From assembly GCA_026195895.1 (NCBI GenBank), contig JAPHRO010000020.1:1-64000 (forward strand): a DNA stretch of 64,000 nt, given 5' to 3'. This stretch comes from Gammaproteobacteria bacterium (GTDB taxonomy: Bacteria; Pseudomonadota; Gammaproteobacteria; SZUA-229). Below, piece by piece: positions 44,752-52,303 of the stretch; position 1 is the stretch's first letter, and the number at the start of each line of letters is the position of its first letter. A program made the translations under genes and the position numbers. Under the pieces are notes generated by a model, which ran no database searches, was not told the DNA's origin, and worked only from the letters and a program-made list of their open reading frames with translations.

Positions 44752-46401
44752 TTATTCGGTTTCCCGTCGTTTATTCGCTTCGTCGACTTGCTTTTGCTGC
44801 GCAGCAGTTAAGTTGTCTGTGTTTTTAGGGGCGTCAGCCGCTTTGGCTTTTTTATCCTGCACCCGTGCCAGGGCGGCAGCAATGGCGGCTTTTTTGGGAT
44901 CTTCTTCAGTTTCATTTTTATCGGCTGCTTCTGCCTGTTTTTTCTTCTCCAGCATGTCTTTTTTCTTGCGTAAGCGCTCTTCCCGTTCGCGTTTTTCTTT
45001 ATCCAGCCGGGCCTGACGGAAATCATGGCGGATGCGGGCGTGATCAGATTTTTGCTGATCCCGTTCCCGGTTCCAGATTTCGGTTTTAGCGAAGCGATAA
45101 TATTGCACCAGTGGAATATGGCTGGGGCAGACGTAGGCACAACAGCCGCATTCAATGCAGTCGAACAGGTTATAGTCCTGCACCTGATCAAAGTTTTTTG
45201 AGCTGGCATGCCAGTAAAGCTGCTGGGGTAGCAGGCTTACCGGGCAGACACGGGCGCACTCACCGCAGCGAATACAGGGCATGGCGTTATTTTCATCACT
45301 ATGCTGGTCAGCTGTTTCAACTAGCAGGCAGTTGCAGCCTTTGGTGACCGGCAGGGAATCGCAATGCATGGTGAAGCCCATCATCGGTCCCCCCATGATC
45401 AGCCGGTCAGCATTTTCCTGGTAACCGCACGCCTGTTCGATCAGCGCTGACATCGGGGTGCCGATTAACACCTCCATGTTCTGTGGCTGCGTAATGCCTT
45501 TGCCGGTAACGGTGACAATGCGTGATATCAGTGGCTGGCCATGAAACACGGCGCGATAAATAGCCGCGGCTGTGCCCACATTCTGCATGACAATACCAAT
45601 ATCGGCAGGTAAGCCATCACTGGGTACTTCTTTATTAGTGAGGACTTTTATCAATTGTTTTTCGCCGCCAGTGGGGTAGATCGTCGGAATGGCGACAACA
45701 TCAATATAGTCGACCCCCGCATCACTAATGGCTGTATTTAAAGCGGCAATGGCTTCCGGCTTATTGTTTTCCACGGCGATCAGGCAATGCGCAGTATTCA
45801 GGGCATGGCTGATAATTTCTGCACCGGAAATGACTTCATCTGCGCGTTCACGCATGAGCATATCATCGCAGGTGATATAAGGTTCGCATTCGGCACCATT
45901 GATAATCAGGGTTTTGATCTGGTGTCCCGGGCCTGGATTCAGTTTTACCGATGTCGGGAACGCTGCACCGCCGAGGCCAACGATGCCGGCATGGCGAACG
46001 AGGTTGCGCAGGTCAGCGGGCGACATCTTTTTATAGTCTGCTCTTGATTCAAGCTGAATCCATTCATCTTTGCCATCGGCTTCGATGACGACACATAGCG
46101 TCGACAGGCGTGAAGGATGGGGTGCAGGATATTCAGCTATATCTTTTACGGTGCCGGAAGTGGGGGCGTGAACCGGGGCGCTGACATAGGCCGTCGGTTG
46201 TGTCAGTGCCTGCCCTTTCAGTACCCGGTCGCCAATATTGACCAGCACCTTACCGGTTTCTCCAATGTGTTGATGTACCGGTATGACCAGCTGCCGAGGT
46301 AATTCTGTCCTGGCGATGGGGGTTCCGGTGGACTGATGTTTTTCACCCGGTAGTTTTAATCCACCATGAAAATGCCAGAGTTGATGCGTGGTGCGTGTCA
46401 T
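44752..46401 (-). CDS. rnfC: Rnf complex subunit C
   Basis: The 549-residue peripheral subunit oxidises or reduces NAD(H) and holds FMN. It shows HGGLKLPGEKHQSTGTPI at the N-terminus, a GLGGAAFPT nucleotide region, and two [4Fe-4S] motifs, CIRCGECARVCPVS and CIECGCCAYVCPSH. A Lys/Glu-rich C-terminal extension of about 110 residues, predicted coiled coil, follows, longer than in minimal RnfC. It starts 5 bases after rnfB. Confidence 0.94.
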   Translation of the reverse strand: MTRTTHQLWHFHGGLKLPGEKHQSTGTPIARTELPRQLVIPVHQHIGETGKVLVNIGDRVLKGQALTQPTAYVSAPVHAPTSGTVKDIAEYPAPHPSRLSTLCVVIEADGKDEWIQLESRADYKKMSPADLRNLVRHAGIVGLGGAAFPTSVKLNPGPGHQIKTLIINGAECEPYITCDDMLMRERADEVISGAEIISHALNTAHCLIAVENNKPEAIAALNTAISDAGVDYIDVVAIPTIYPTGGEKQLIKVLTNKEVPSDGLPADIGIVMQNVGTAAAIYRAVFHGQPLISRIVTVTGKGITQPQNMEVLIGTPMSALIEQACGYQENADRLIMGGPMMGFTMHCDSLPVTKGCNCLLVETADQHSDENNAMPCIRCGECARVCPVSLLPQQLYWHASSKNFDQVQDYNLFDCIECGCCAYVCPSHIPLVQYYRFAKTEIWNRERDQQKSDHARIRHDFRQARLDKEKREREERLRKKKDMLEKKKQAEAADKNETEEDPKKAAIAAALARVQDKKAKAADAPKNTDNLTAAQQKQVDEANKRRETE

Positions 46402-46406
46402 ATACC

Positions 46407-46967
46407 TTATGCTCTCGGGGCCGCAAAATTCTGCTCAGGCAAAGGCCATCGCCAGGTGTCCGGTTCAACTTTGACCGGTGTGATATGGATGCAGTCCACG
46501 GGGCAGGGAGGAATACACAAATTGCAGCCCGTACATTCATCGGCAATCACGGTATGCATTTGTTTGGCCGCACCCAGGATGGCGTCCACCGGGCATGCCT
46601 GTATGCACAGGGTGCAGCCGATGCAAGTTTGCTCGTCAATCACTACCACCGTTTTAGTGGGTTCCGTGTCGTGTTCATCATCCAGCGCAACGGGTTCGAC
46701 GCCGAGCAAATCAGCCAGCGCCAGCATGGTGGTTTCACCGCCCGGCGGGCATAGATTGATGGGAGCTTCGCCACTGGCAATTGCTTCAGCGTAGGGGCGG
46801 CAGCCGGGAAAGCTGCATTGACCACACTGGGTTTGTGGCAGCAGGGCGTCAATTTTTTCCACTACCGGGTCACCTTCCACGCGGAACTTGATGGAGGCAT
46901 AGCCCAGCAGCAAACCAAACAGGGCGGCGATAACTGACAGGGTGACGACGGCGATCAGTATAGACAT
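46407..46967 (-). CDS. rnfB: Rnf complex subunit B
   Basis: The 186-residue ferredoxin-type subunit has an N-terminal membrane anchor, a Fe-S site [19 protein letters not shown] and two [4Fe-4S] motifs, [15 protein letters not shown] and [15 protein letters not shown]. It accepts electrons from ferredoxin and passes them to the membrane subunits. It overlaps rnfA by one base. The length matches the short form of E. coli RsxB. Confidence 0.94.
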   Translation of the reverse strand: MSILIAVVTLSVIAALFGLLLGYASIKFRVEGDPVVEKIDALLPQTQCGQCSFPGCRPYAEAIASGEAPINLCPPGGETTMLALADLLGVEPVALDDEHDTEPTKTVVVIDEQTCIGCTLCIQACPVDAILGAAKQMHTVIADECTGCNLCIPPCPVDCIHITPVKVEPDTWRWPLPEQNFAAPRA

Positions 46968-47545
46968 TAATTAACCAGACCCACGAAGCCCATAAAGGCG
47001 AGTGACATGATGCCTGCCGTGATTAAAGCGATGGCGTTGCCCTGGAAGACATCGGGTACATCAGTAACGGCAATGCGTTCTCTCAGGCCGGCAAATAATA
47101 CCAGTACCAGGGAAAATCCCATGGAAGCCCCGAAGCCGTAAAATGCAGATTGTAGAAAACCGTGTTGCTCCTGAACATTAAGCAGTGCAACACCCAGTAC
47201 GGCACAGTTTGTGGTTATAAGCGGCAGGAAAATTCCCAGAACGTTGTACAGCAGGGGGCTGGTTTTATGCACCACCATTTCGGTGAACTGGACCACTACA
47301 GCGATGACCAGAATAAACATGATGGTACGTAAATAAACCAGATCCAGTGGTGCCAGAATGTACTCGTTAACCAGATAGCTACATACTGATGACAGGGTCA
47401 GCACAAAGGTGGTTGCCAGCGCCATGCCCATGGCTGTTTCCAGTTTGCGGGACACGCCCATGAAGGGGCACAGGCCTAAAAATTTGACCAGTACAAAATT
47501 ATTGACCCAGATGGTACTGATTAAAATTATTGCGTATTCGGTCAT
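46967..47545 (-). CDS. rnfA: Rnf complex subunit A
   Basis: The 192-residue membrane protein has six helices, starting [32 protein letters not shown], and [13 protein letters not shown] supplies the Cys of the RnfA/RnfE cluster. It is the first gene of rnfABCDGE-nth-DUF1841 (47545 to 41305, minus strand). An imperfect palindrome, ACTACA/TGTAGT (47580-47595), lies about 35 bases upstream and might be an operator; that is a guess. Confidence 0.94.
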   Translation of the reverse strand: MTEYAIILISTIWVNNFVLVKFLGLCPFMGVSRKLETAMGMALATTFVLTLSSVCSYLVNEYILAPLDLVYLRTIMFILVIAVVVQFTEMVVHKTSPLLYNVLGIFLPLITTNCAVLGVALLNVQEQHGFLQSAFYGFGASMGFSLVLVLFAGLRERIAVTDVPDVFQGNAIALITAGIMSLAFMGFVGLVN

Positions 47546-47874
47546 TTAGAACCCAAAGGAAACATTTCAGATAATATTCACTACAGCATTGTAGTTTAAC
47601 TTGAATATGTTAATACACATATATTGTAAGCTATGTATATTAGCAAACTGCGAAGTATCTGTCTGATTTCAATATGAAATAAAAATTACCTATTGGCAGA
47701 TAAACGGTCTTGATTCAGACGCGTTTTTTTGAGTTAATGGTGGCCTTTCCCACTACGAAAGGCGCTGCTGTGGCATAGCTGTCTGAAAACTGATTGGGAA
47801 CGGGTCAAACAATTAGCAATAGCGTGGGAAAACCGTGATAGTACGGGGCCGGCTTAAATAGCCGGCTTTTTTTT
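47546..47874 (+). other. Intergenic region with a gene-less terminator
   Basis: No plus-strand gene is visible, yet a strong terminator (GCCGGCT/AGCCGGC plus eight T, 47848-47874) lies at its end. The preceding 150 bases can fold: GCCTTTC/GAAAGGC near 47741-47762, and TTTCCCAC can instead pair with GTGGGAAA near 47824. This could be an independent small RNA from about 47690 on; no known RNA family was recognised. Confidence 0.3.
47848..47874 (+). terminator. Rho-independent terminator without an upstream gene
   Basis: GCCGGCT (47848-47854) pairs with AGCCGGC (47860-47866), followed by eight T. The nearest annotated gene on this strand lies downstream, so the terminator may end a small RNA or stop leader transcription. 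Confidence 0.8.
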
Positions 47875-47984
47875 GCCTGTCGATCGAGTTGCAGATCTAG
47901 TTGCTATTGGAAAAATCAGGGATCATTACCTATAACTAATACAGTTGAGGTAAATATCTGATTTTTAGGGAGAACCTGACAGGC
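47875..47984 (+). promoter_or_regulatory. Nested inverted repeats in the leader of the 47985 gene
   Basis: Three perfect arms nest in order: GCCTGTC (47875) with GACAGGC (47978-47984), AAAAATCAG (47911) with CTGATTTTT (47958), and TTACCT (47926) with AGGTAA (47948). The ribosome site AGGGAG lies between the middle and outer stems, and the outer stem ends at the ATG. The leader may control translation of the next gene. Confidence 0.55.
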
Positions 47985-48680
47985 ATGTTATCGACAAATC
48001 AATGGCTTTTTATATTCCTGCTGCAACTCATCCTTATTCTAGGTGTTGTTCTGGTTGTCGGCCTGGTCAAATACAAGAATCTCAAAAAACACCTTTCATC
48101 CAGATCGGCGGATGCTGAAAACAGCGCTGCTCATACTGCTGTTCCAGATTTTAAAAGCTATCTTCAAACCGAAATAGACAGAACCGGTAAACGTCTCGAG
48201 CACCTCAAACAGCACGCGCCCAGTAAGGATGTGTCTGGTCTGAACCTGAGATTGAAAGTGCTCACATTTGAACTGGCGTATCTAGCCATGTTTGGTGGTA
48301 GTGACAAATCAGAAGACACCATCAACTGGGATGATGTAAATCTCAGGATATACAAGATTTTGAAGGAGCAGGGCATCGCAGGCGATGCCTCTGAAAAGAA
48401 GCGGCCACTGAATAATAATTTAACAGAGGATAATCCTTCTGAGTCTTTGCTGGCGCAACAAACTAAAACCATAGAGCATCTAAAAGCCTTTATTAATGAC
48501 CTGCTGAATCAGGTCAGCCCAGAATCGCTGCCGAGCAATGAGCTGGATAGTCATTTTCGTGAATTGGAACGGAGTAAGATTGAGCTGGAACAATGTGTGA
48601 TAATTCTGGAAGATGAAAATAGTTTTCTACGCGATCAAATCGGGGCATTGTTAAAGGTTCAGCCTGACGATGCAGCATAA
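47985..48680 (+). CDS. Membrane-anchored coiled-coil hypothetical protein (231 aa)
   Basis: An N-terminal membrane helix (QWLFIFLLQLILILGVVLVVGLV) is followed by a basic stop-transfer part and a long soluble region. The middle (LKVLTFELAYLAMFGG) is helical, a low-complexity linker follows (KKRPLNNNLTEDNPSES) and the C-terminus is a heptad-like coil (LERSKIELEQCVIILEDENSFL). I do not recognise the family. It precedes the PilZ gene by 56 bases in the same direction, so c-di-GMP signalling may be linked. Confidence 0.7.
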   Translation: MLSTNQWLFIFLLQLILILGVVLVVGLVKYKNLKKHLSSRSADAENSAAHTAVPDFKSYLQTEIDRTGKRLEHLKQHAPSKDVSGLNLRLKVLTFELAYLAMFGGSDKSEDTINWDDVNLRIYKILKEQGIAGDASEKKRPLNNNLTEDNPSESLLAQQTKTIEHLKAFINDLLNQVSPESLPSNELDSHFRELERSKIELEQCVIILEDENSFLRDQIGALLKVQPDDAA

Positions 48681-48736
48681 TGATGATATGAATGCGTTAT
48701 AAGCATCATTACTGTAAAAAAACATCTGGATAATGT

Positions 48737-49090
48737 ATGACTGACAATTCCCTGTCTCCGATTTCCGAAAGGCGCACCTGCCAGCGTGTCAATTTGCATC
48801 GACCCATGCAGTTAGAGCTGTCTACTGGTGAAGTAATAGAGGGGCAGGCGGAAGATATAAGTCTGGGAGGCGTTTTGCTGCGATCCAGTACGCCTCTGGA
48901 CTCTGCATTGCTCGGCCAGTTGGCGACATTATATTTTTTAACTACGGCAAACCAGAATAGCCGGGCCTACCCGTGCCGCATCACTCGAATTATCCAGAAT
49001 AATATGGGCCTGGAACTGGAAAAGGACGTGATGGCGGCATTTGGTAAGGAATTAACAAAAGGCATGTTTATCAGGAAACAGGCGTTATGA
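48737..49090 (+). CDS. PilZ domain protein
   Basis: This 117-residue single-domain protein has the c-di-GMP binding elements R-x3-R in ERRTCQRVNL and D/N-x-S-x2-G in DISLGGVLL, and the beta barrel ends with the FLTTANQ and YPCRITRIIQNNMGLELE strands. It should bind cyclic-di-GMP and relay it to a partner. It lies between the coiled-coil membrane protein and the first ACP-like gene (31 bases on), suggesting one transcription unit. Confidence 0.88.
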   Translation: MTDNSLSPISERRTCQRVNLHRPMQLELSTGEVIEGQAEDISLGGVLLRSSTPLDSALLGQLATLYFLTTANQNSRAYPCRITRIIQNNMGLELEKDVMAAFGKELTKGMFIRKQAL

Positions 49091-49121
49091 ATTATCCAGT
49101 CGCCTGGTTGAGAACAGATTC

Positions 49122-49415
49122 ATGTGTATAAAAGCAGGCAAGAATGAGCTGGATTCAGTTAAAGCTTTGATGACGATGAGTTTAAATTCAATTATTGCCG
49201 ATGTGTTTGATCGCGAGCTGGATGAGTTAAGTCTGGATCTGAATTTACGTGTCGACCTAGGTATGAATACGGCTCAACAGACCGAGCTGGCCAGTGTGAT
49301 CGCCGAATATTTTGACCAACTGCAAATCGACTTTAGTAAAGTCGTGACCCTCGACGATTTGTTCAATATCGTTGTTGAGAGTGAATTTGAGCATGTTCCC
49401 TGTGAAGCTTTTTAA
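49122..49415 (+). CDS. Acyl carrier-like protein without the phosphopantetheine Ser
   Basis: The 97-residue acidic protein has the four-helix carrier pattern: LMTMSLNSIIADVFDREL, LNLRVDLGMNTAQQTELAS, IAEYFDQLQIDF and VVTLDDLFNIVVES. The usual DSL site reads N49-T50, so the serine that carries phosphopantetheine is replaced by Thr. It is clearly a paralogue of the protein at 52661, sharing MC(I/F)K, LMTMS and a VE-EF-H-P ending. The two bracket the sulfur-globule genes. Acyl transfer is doubtful; a protein-binding role is possible. Confidence 0.7.
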   Translation: MCIKAGKNELDSVKALMTMSLNSIIADVFDRELDELSLDLNLRVDLGMNTAQQTELASVIAEYFDQLQIDFSKVVTLDDLFNIVVESEFEHVPCEAF

Positions 49416-49595
49416 TTAAGTCTTTGTTTTTTCTGCTGAAATTTTCTTTTTAGTTTGCGAAGGAACAGCATGTGATCATTGCGTGGTGATGTTTGTATTG
49501 CCAATTATCTGAAAGTTCCCTGCACAAATCCTGAATTCGACGAACGGCATATTTTAATGTTGCTATATTAAAAAATATTAATATACTTAAATTAT

Positions 49596-49623
49596 TGGTT
49601 CAATTGAACCATAAAGCGCATGA
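49596..49623 (+). promoter_or_regulatory. Palindrome and conserved block before the first globule gene
   Basis: TGGTTCAATTGAACCA (49596-49611) is a perfect 16-bp palindrome. AAAGCGCATGA follows at 49613-49623, and the same 11 bases recur at 51639-51649 before the third globule gene, preceded there by TTGGCTTAGGCC. The shared block may be a promoter or regulator site; its type is not identified. Confidence 0.45.
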
Positions 49624-49665
49624 AAAACAATTGTCGTTAAACTAAATGATAAAAGGTGAATTCCT

Positions 49666-50052
49666 ATGAAAACTTTAAAAGTTCTTGCAGTTATCGCTGC
49701 ACTTTCCGTATCAGCTACTGCCAGTGCCTGGTGGGGTGGTCCCTGGGGTAACAATGGTTACAACAACGGTTACAACAACTGGAACAACAACGGTTGGGGT
49801 GACGGTATGGGTGACTTCCTGGGTGACGGTAACTTCGGCTTTAACATGAATGCTAATGCTAACGGCCGTGGTCGTGGTTATGGCAATGGTTATAACGGTT
49901 ACAATGGTTATAACGGCTATAATGGTTACAACGGTTACGCTCCTTATGGCGCTCCTTATGGCGCTCCTTACGGCTATGCTCCTTATGGTGCTCCTTATGG
50001 TTACGCGCCTGCTCCAGCAGCACCCGCGGCGCCAGCAGCACCAGCCAAGTAA
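49666..50052 (+). CDS. Sulfur globule protein-like repeat protein 1
   Basis: The 128-residue exported protein has a Sec signal ([21 protein letters not shown]). Its mature part is nearly all Gly, Asn, Tyr, Ala and Pro: [17 protein letters not shown], the conserved [17 protein letters not shown], six NGY repeats, then APYG repeats and an AAP tail. This composition is that of the sulfur globule envelope proteins of purple sulfur bacteria, which coat stored sulfur in the periplasm. With fccBA nearby, this role is likely. A hairpin and a terminator follow. Confidence 0.85.
   Translation: MKTLKVLAVIAALSVSATASAWWGGPWGNNGYNNGYNNWNNNGWGDGMGDFLGDGNFGFNMNANANGRGRGYGNGYNGYNGYNGYNGYNGYAPYGAPYGAPYGYAPYGAPYGYAPAPAAPAAPAAPAK
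49882..50005 (+). repeat. Tandem codon repeats in globule gene 1
   Basis: Nine-base units AAYGGYTAY (Asn-Gly-Tyr) repeat six times from about 49885 to 49938, and GCTCCTTATGGC-type units (Ala-Pro-Tyr-Gly) repeat to about 50005. Synonymous codon changes show selection on protein sequence. Repeats like these may vary in number by slippage or recombination. Confidence 0.8.
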
Positions 50053-50056
50053 GCCT

Positions 50057-50128
50057 GTAATTCTTTAATTTTAAAGAATTATTTATCAAGAAGAGCTGGT
50101 CACTTTCGGTGTCCGGCTCTTTTTTTGG
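50057..50128 (+). terminator. Hairpin AATTCTTTA/TAAAGAATT and terminator after globule gene 1
   Basis: An A+T-rich stem (about 50059-50080) lies just after the stop; a second hairpin, AGAGCTGGTCAC/GTGTCCGGCTCT, with seven T (50092-50127) is a normal terminator. The first stem recurs after globule gene 2. Confidence 0.75.
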
Positions 50129-50148
50129 ATTAAATTGGGAGAATTACA

Positions 50149-50856
50149 ATGCCTAAGAAAAAAATCGCAGAGACGGAAGTAACTGAAGTAGAACAGCCGA
50201 TCGCGGAAGACGTAACTGAAGCGACAGCTACAGAAGAAGATACAGCAACGGGTAAAAGTAAAATGCGCATTCCATTTGCCATGGGTATGGTGCTGGTGAT
50301 GGGTTTTGCCCTGGCTTTAATCGTAACTGTTTTTGGTGATAAAGCTGACATGCTCGTTAAGCAGTTTAATGATGATACTGTGACGCAAGATTCATCGGTT
50401 ATTGCCAATGTTGATGTTCCTGCGGCAACCGCTGTGGCAGATTTACCTGTGCCAGAAGCCGCCCAGGAAACTACGCTGACTGAGCAGGAACTTGCTGTAG
50501 AAGATAGTACGGTTGAAACCAGTGCAGTTACAGATTTGACTGCTATCGAGGTTGGCTCATCTTCCCCGAATGCTGCGGCTATGCCCTATGTCAATGCGAT
50601 GCCACTCCATGCTGCGCAAGCGTATAAAGACATGCAGCAACAGCGTCGTCAGGCTTTCGAGCGCTCTATACAAAGACAGAAGGAAATGATGACCAATATG
50701 TCAGAGATGCGCAAAACTGTGTTCCAGCAGGCTGAAAAGCGTCGCCAGGAAGCAATGGCTCGTATGCAGGAAAGACAGTCTGAAATCGAAAAGCAACAAA
50801 TGGAAATGTTGCAAAGACGCCAGCAGGCGTTCGAACGTTCTATGCAGAGAACCTGA
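50149..50856 (+). CDS. Membrane coiled-coil protein within the globule locus
   Basis: The 235-residue protein has an acidic N-terminal region (TEVEQPIAEDVTEATATEED), one membrane helix (about 43-62, IPFAMGMVLVMGFALALIV), a Thr/Glu-rich spacer and a charged Met/Gln/Arg-rich coiled coil of about 75 residues (QRRQAFERSIQRQKEMM, RRQEAMARMQERQSEIE). The repeated AFERS and EMM patterns resemble the tail of the third globule protein (AFERHQEMMKNM), hinting that the two interact. No family is recognised. A terminator follows at 50888. Confidence 0.75.
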   Translation: MPKKKIAETEVTEVEQPIAEDVTEATATEEDTATGKSKMRIPFAMGMVLVMGFALALIVTVFGDKADMLVKQFNDDTVTQDSSVIANVDVPAATAVADLPVPEAAQETTLTEQELAVEDSTVETSAVTDLTAIEVGSSSPNAAAMPYVNAMPLHAAQAYKDMQQQRRQAFERSIQRQKEMMTNMSEMRKTVFQQAEKRRQEAMARMQERQSEIEKQQMEMLQRRQQAFERSMQRT

Positions 50857-50887
50857 TTATTTGCTGTATTTATGAACCTGGTAACAG

Positions 50888-50916
50888 AAAAGGCGCACTT
50901 ACGGTGCGCCTTTTTT
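50888..50916 (+). terminator. Terminator after the coiled-coil gene
   Basis: AAAAGGCGCAC (50888-50898) pairs with GTGCGCC and following T (50904-50916), ending in six T. It separates this gene from globule gene 2. Confidence 0.88.
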
Positions 50917-51014
50917 GTTTTGATAACAGCACATATTAGACGGAAGGTATAAAAGAAATTGATATTACAATTATATTTAATAGCTTTCCTGACACTATGG
51001 GCGCATGATGTTTA

Positions 51015-51040
51015 GCTGTAAAACTAATTTAAGGAAATGA
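51015..51040 (+). repeat. 26-bp direct repeat in the leader of globule gene 2
   Basis: The 26 bases starting GCTGTAAAACTAATTT and including AAGGA occur identically at 51656-51681 before globule gene 3. Both cover the ribosome site, so the two leaders derive from one duplication and are probably regulated alike. Confidence 0.8.
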
Positions 51041-51042
51041 GA

Positions 51043-51444
51043 ATGAGAGTATTAGCTTTGGTAGCTGCAGTAGCAGCTATTGCAGTGTCTTCGGCTGCGA
51101 ATGCATGGGGACCTTTTGGAAATAATAATGGTTACAACAACAATAACTGGAACAATAATGGTTTCGGCGACGGAATGGGCGACTTCCTGGGTGATGGTAA
51201 CTTTGGTTTTAATATGAGTGGCAGTGGCCGCGGTAATGGGCGTGGCTATGGTAATGGCAATAATCGTTACAACGGTTATAACGGCTACAACGGTTATAAT
51301 GGCTATGCACCTTATGGTTACGCGCCTTATGGTCGGGCTCCCTATGGCTACGGCGGCGCACCAGGTTATGGTCAGCCACCTTATGGCTACGGTGGTGCAC
51401 CAGCAGGGGCACCCGCAGGCGTGCCGGTAGCACCTGCCAGGTAG
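51043..51444 (+). CDS. Sulfur globule protein-like repeat protein 2
   Basis: I use the ATG at 51043, seven bases after AAGGA; the ATG at 51037 is too close to it. The 133-residue exported protein has a Sec signal (ALVAAVAAIAVSSAANA), the shared [29 protein letters not shown] (in parts) and NGY repeats, then YGYAPYG and GGAP-rich repeats and an AGAPAGVPVAPAR end. It is the second paralogue of the globule family here. A short A+T-rich hairpin and a perfect terminator (51482-51518) follow. Confidence 0.83.
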   Translation: MRVLALVAAVAAIAVSSAANAWGPFGNNNGYNNNNWNNNGFGDGMGDFLGDGNFGFNMSGSGRGNGRGYGNGNNRYNGYNGYNGYNGYAPYGYAPYGRAPYGYGGAPGYGQPPYGYGGAPAGAPAGVPVAPAR

Positions 51445-51481
51445 ATTGATAATTCTTTAGCGTTTAAAGAATTACCCGGTT

Positions 51482-51518
51482 AAAAGCCGAACACTATGTA
51501 TTAGTGTTCGGCTTTTTT
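51482..51518 (+). terminator. Terminator after globule gene 2
   Basis: AAAAGCCGAACACTA pairs perfectly with TAGTGTTCGGCTTTT over a five-base loop, ending in six T. Upstream (about 51452-51474) the hairpin AATTCTTTA/TAAAGAATT repeats the one found after globule gene 1. Confidence 0.9.
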
Positions 51519-51655
51519 AATGGGCTGCAAAATATTTCCCTTATGTAAGCTCACACTGATAACGGACGAACGGGCAGAGATAGTATTTGATAATATTAGT
51601 GGTTTCTAATAGTATTGATTCCATTGGCTTAGGCCATTAAAGCGCATGAGATTTT

Positions 51656-51681
51656 GCTGTAAAACTAATTTAAGGAAATGA
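51656..51681 (+). repeat. 26-bp direct repeat in the leader of globule gene 3
   Basis: This is identical to 51015-51040. The block AAAGCGCATGA (51639-51649), shared with globule gene 1, lies just upstream. Confidence 0.8.
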
Positions 51682-51685
51682 AAAA

Positions 51686-52303
51686 ATGAAAACTTTAACG
51701 ATGCTAGCTGCGGTAGCAGCTATTGCTATGTCGTCATCGGCAAATGCATGGTGGGGCCCGTTTGGTAACAATGGTTACAACAACAATAACTGGAACAACA
51801 ACGGTTTCGGTGATGGTATGGGCGACTTCCTGGGTGACGGTAACTTTGGCTTTAACATGAACGCCAATGCCCGTGGTAACGGTCGTGGTTATGGCAATGG
51901 TCACAATGGCTATAACGGATACAACGGCTATAACGGTTACAATGGCTATGCACCTTACGGTTATGCTCCTTATGGTGCAGCACCTGCATATGGCTATGCT
52001 CCAATGACTGATGAGCAGAAAGCGCAAATGGAAGAGCAGCGTAAACTGGCTGAAAAAGCACAGAAAGAAGCTTTTGAGCGGCATCAGGAAATGATGAAGA
52101 ATATGCCTGCTCAACCTCAGCCAGCAGCATTTCAGCAAGGTACATTCCAGCAGGCCCCTTCATTTAAACAAATGGAACAGCAGCGTGCTGAACGTATGAA
52201 AATGATGGAACAGCGTCGTAAAGAAGCTGATGAGCGTTATCAGAAGTTTTTGAACGACCGCAATCAGGCTAAAACGGAAACCACTGAAACAGCAAAAAGC
52301 TAA
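51686..52303 (+). CDS. Sulfur globule protein-like protein 3 with coiled-coil tail
   Basis: The 205-residue exported protein has the Sec signal (MKTLTMLAAVAAIAMSSSANA), the conserved [17 protein letters not shown], four NGY repeats and APYG units. Unlike its paralogues it continues with about 100 charged residues: MTDEQKAQMEEQRKLAEKAQ, AFERHQEMMKNM and QQRAERMKMMEQRRKEADE (in parts), a predicted coiled coil. This tail could link the globule coat to the coiled-coil membrane protein at 50149; that is inference. A structured intergenic region follows. Confidence 0.83.
   Translation: MKTLTMLAAVAAIAMSSSANAWWGPFGNNGYNNNNWNNNGFGDGMGDFLGDGNFGFNMNANARGNGRGYGNGHNGYNGYNGYNGYNGYAPYGYAPYGAAPAYGYAPMTDEQKAQMEEQRKLAEKAQKEAFERHQEMMKNMPAQPQPAAFQQGTFQQAPSFKQMEQQRAERMKMMEQRRKEADERYQKFLNDRNQAKTETTETAKS

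Noticed and set aside
47690-47874. Cyclic-di-GMP (GEMM) riboswitch
   Set aside because: CAAAC and GTGGGA resemble parts of the motif, but the conserved GGGACGCAAAGCC-type core and the receptor pairing are missing.
49882-50005. Tandem repeats as a CRISPR array
   Set aside because: The units are 9-12 bases without spacers and lie inside a coding frame with synonymous variation.
49613-51660. Sigma-54 promoters before the globule genes
   Set aside because: TTGC-like ends occur, but no GG lies ten bases upstream of the GC in any of the three leaders.
49850-52163. Repetitive open frames in other frames of the globule genes
   Set aside because: They arise from the NGY and APYG codon repeats. They lack signals, ribosome sites and sensible composition.
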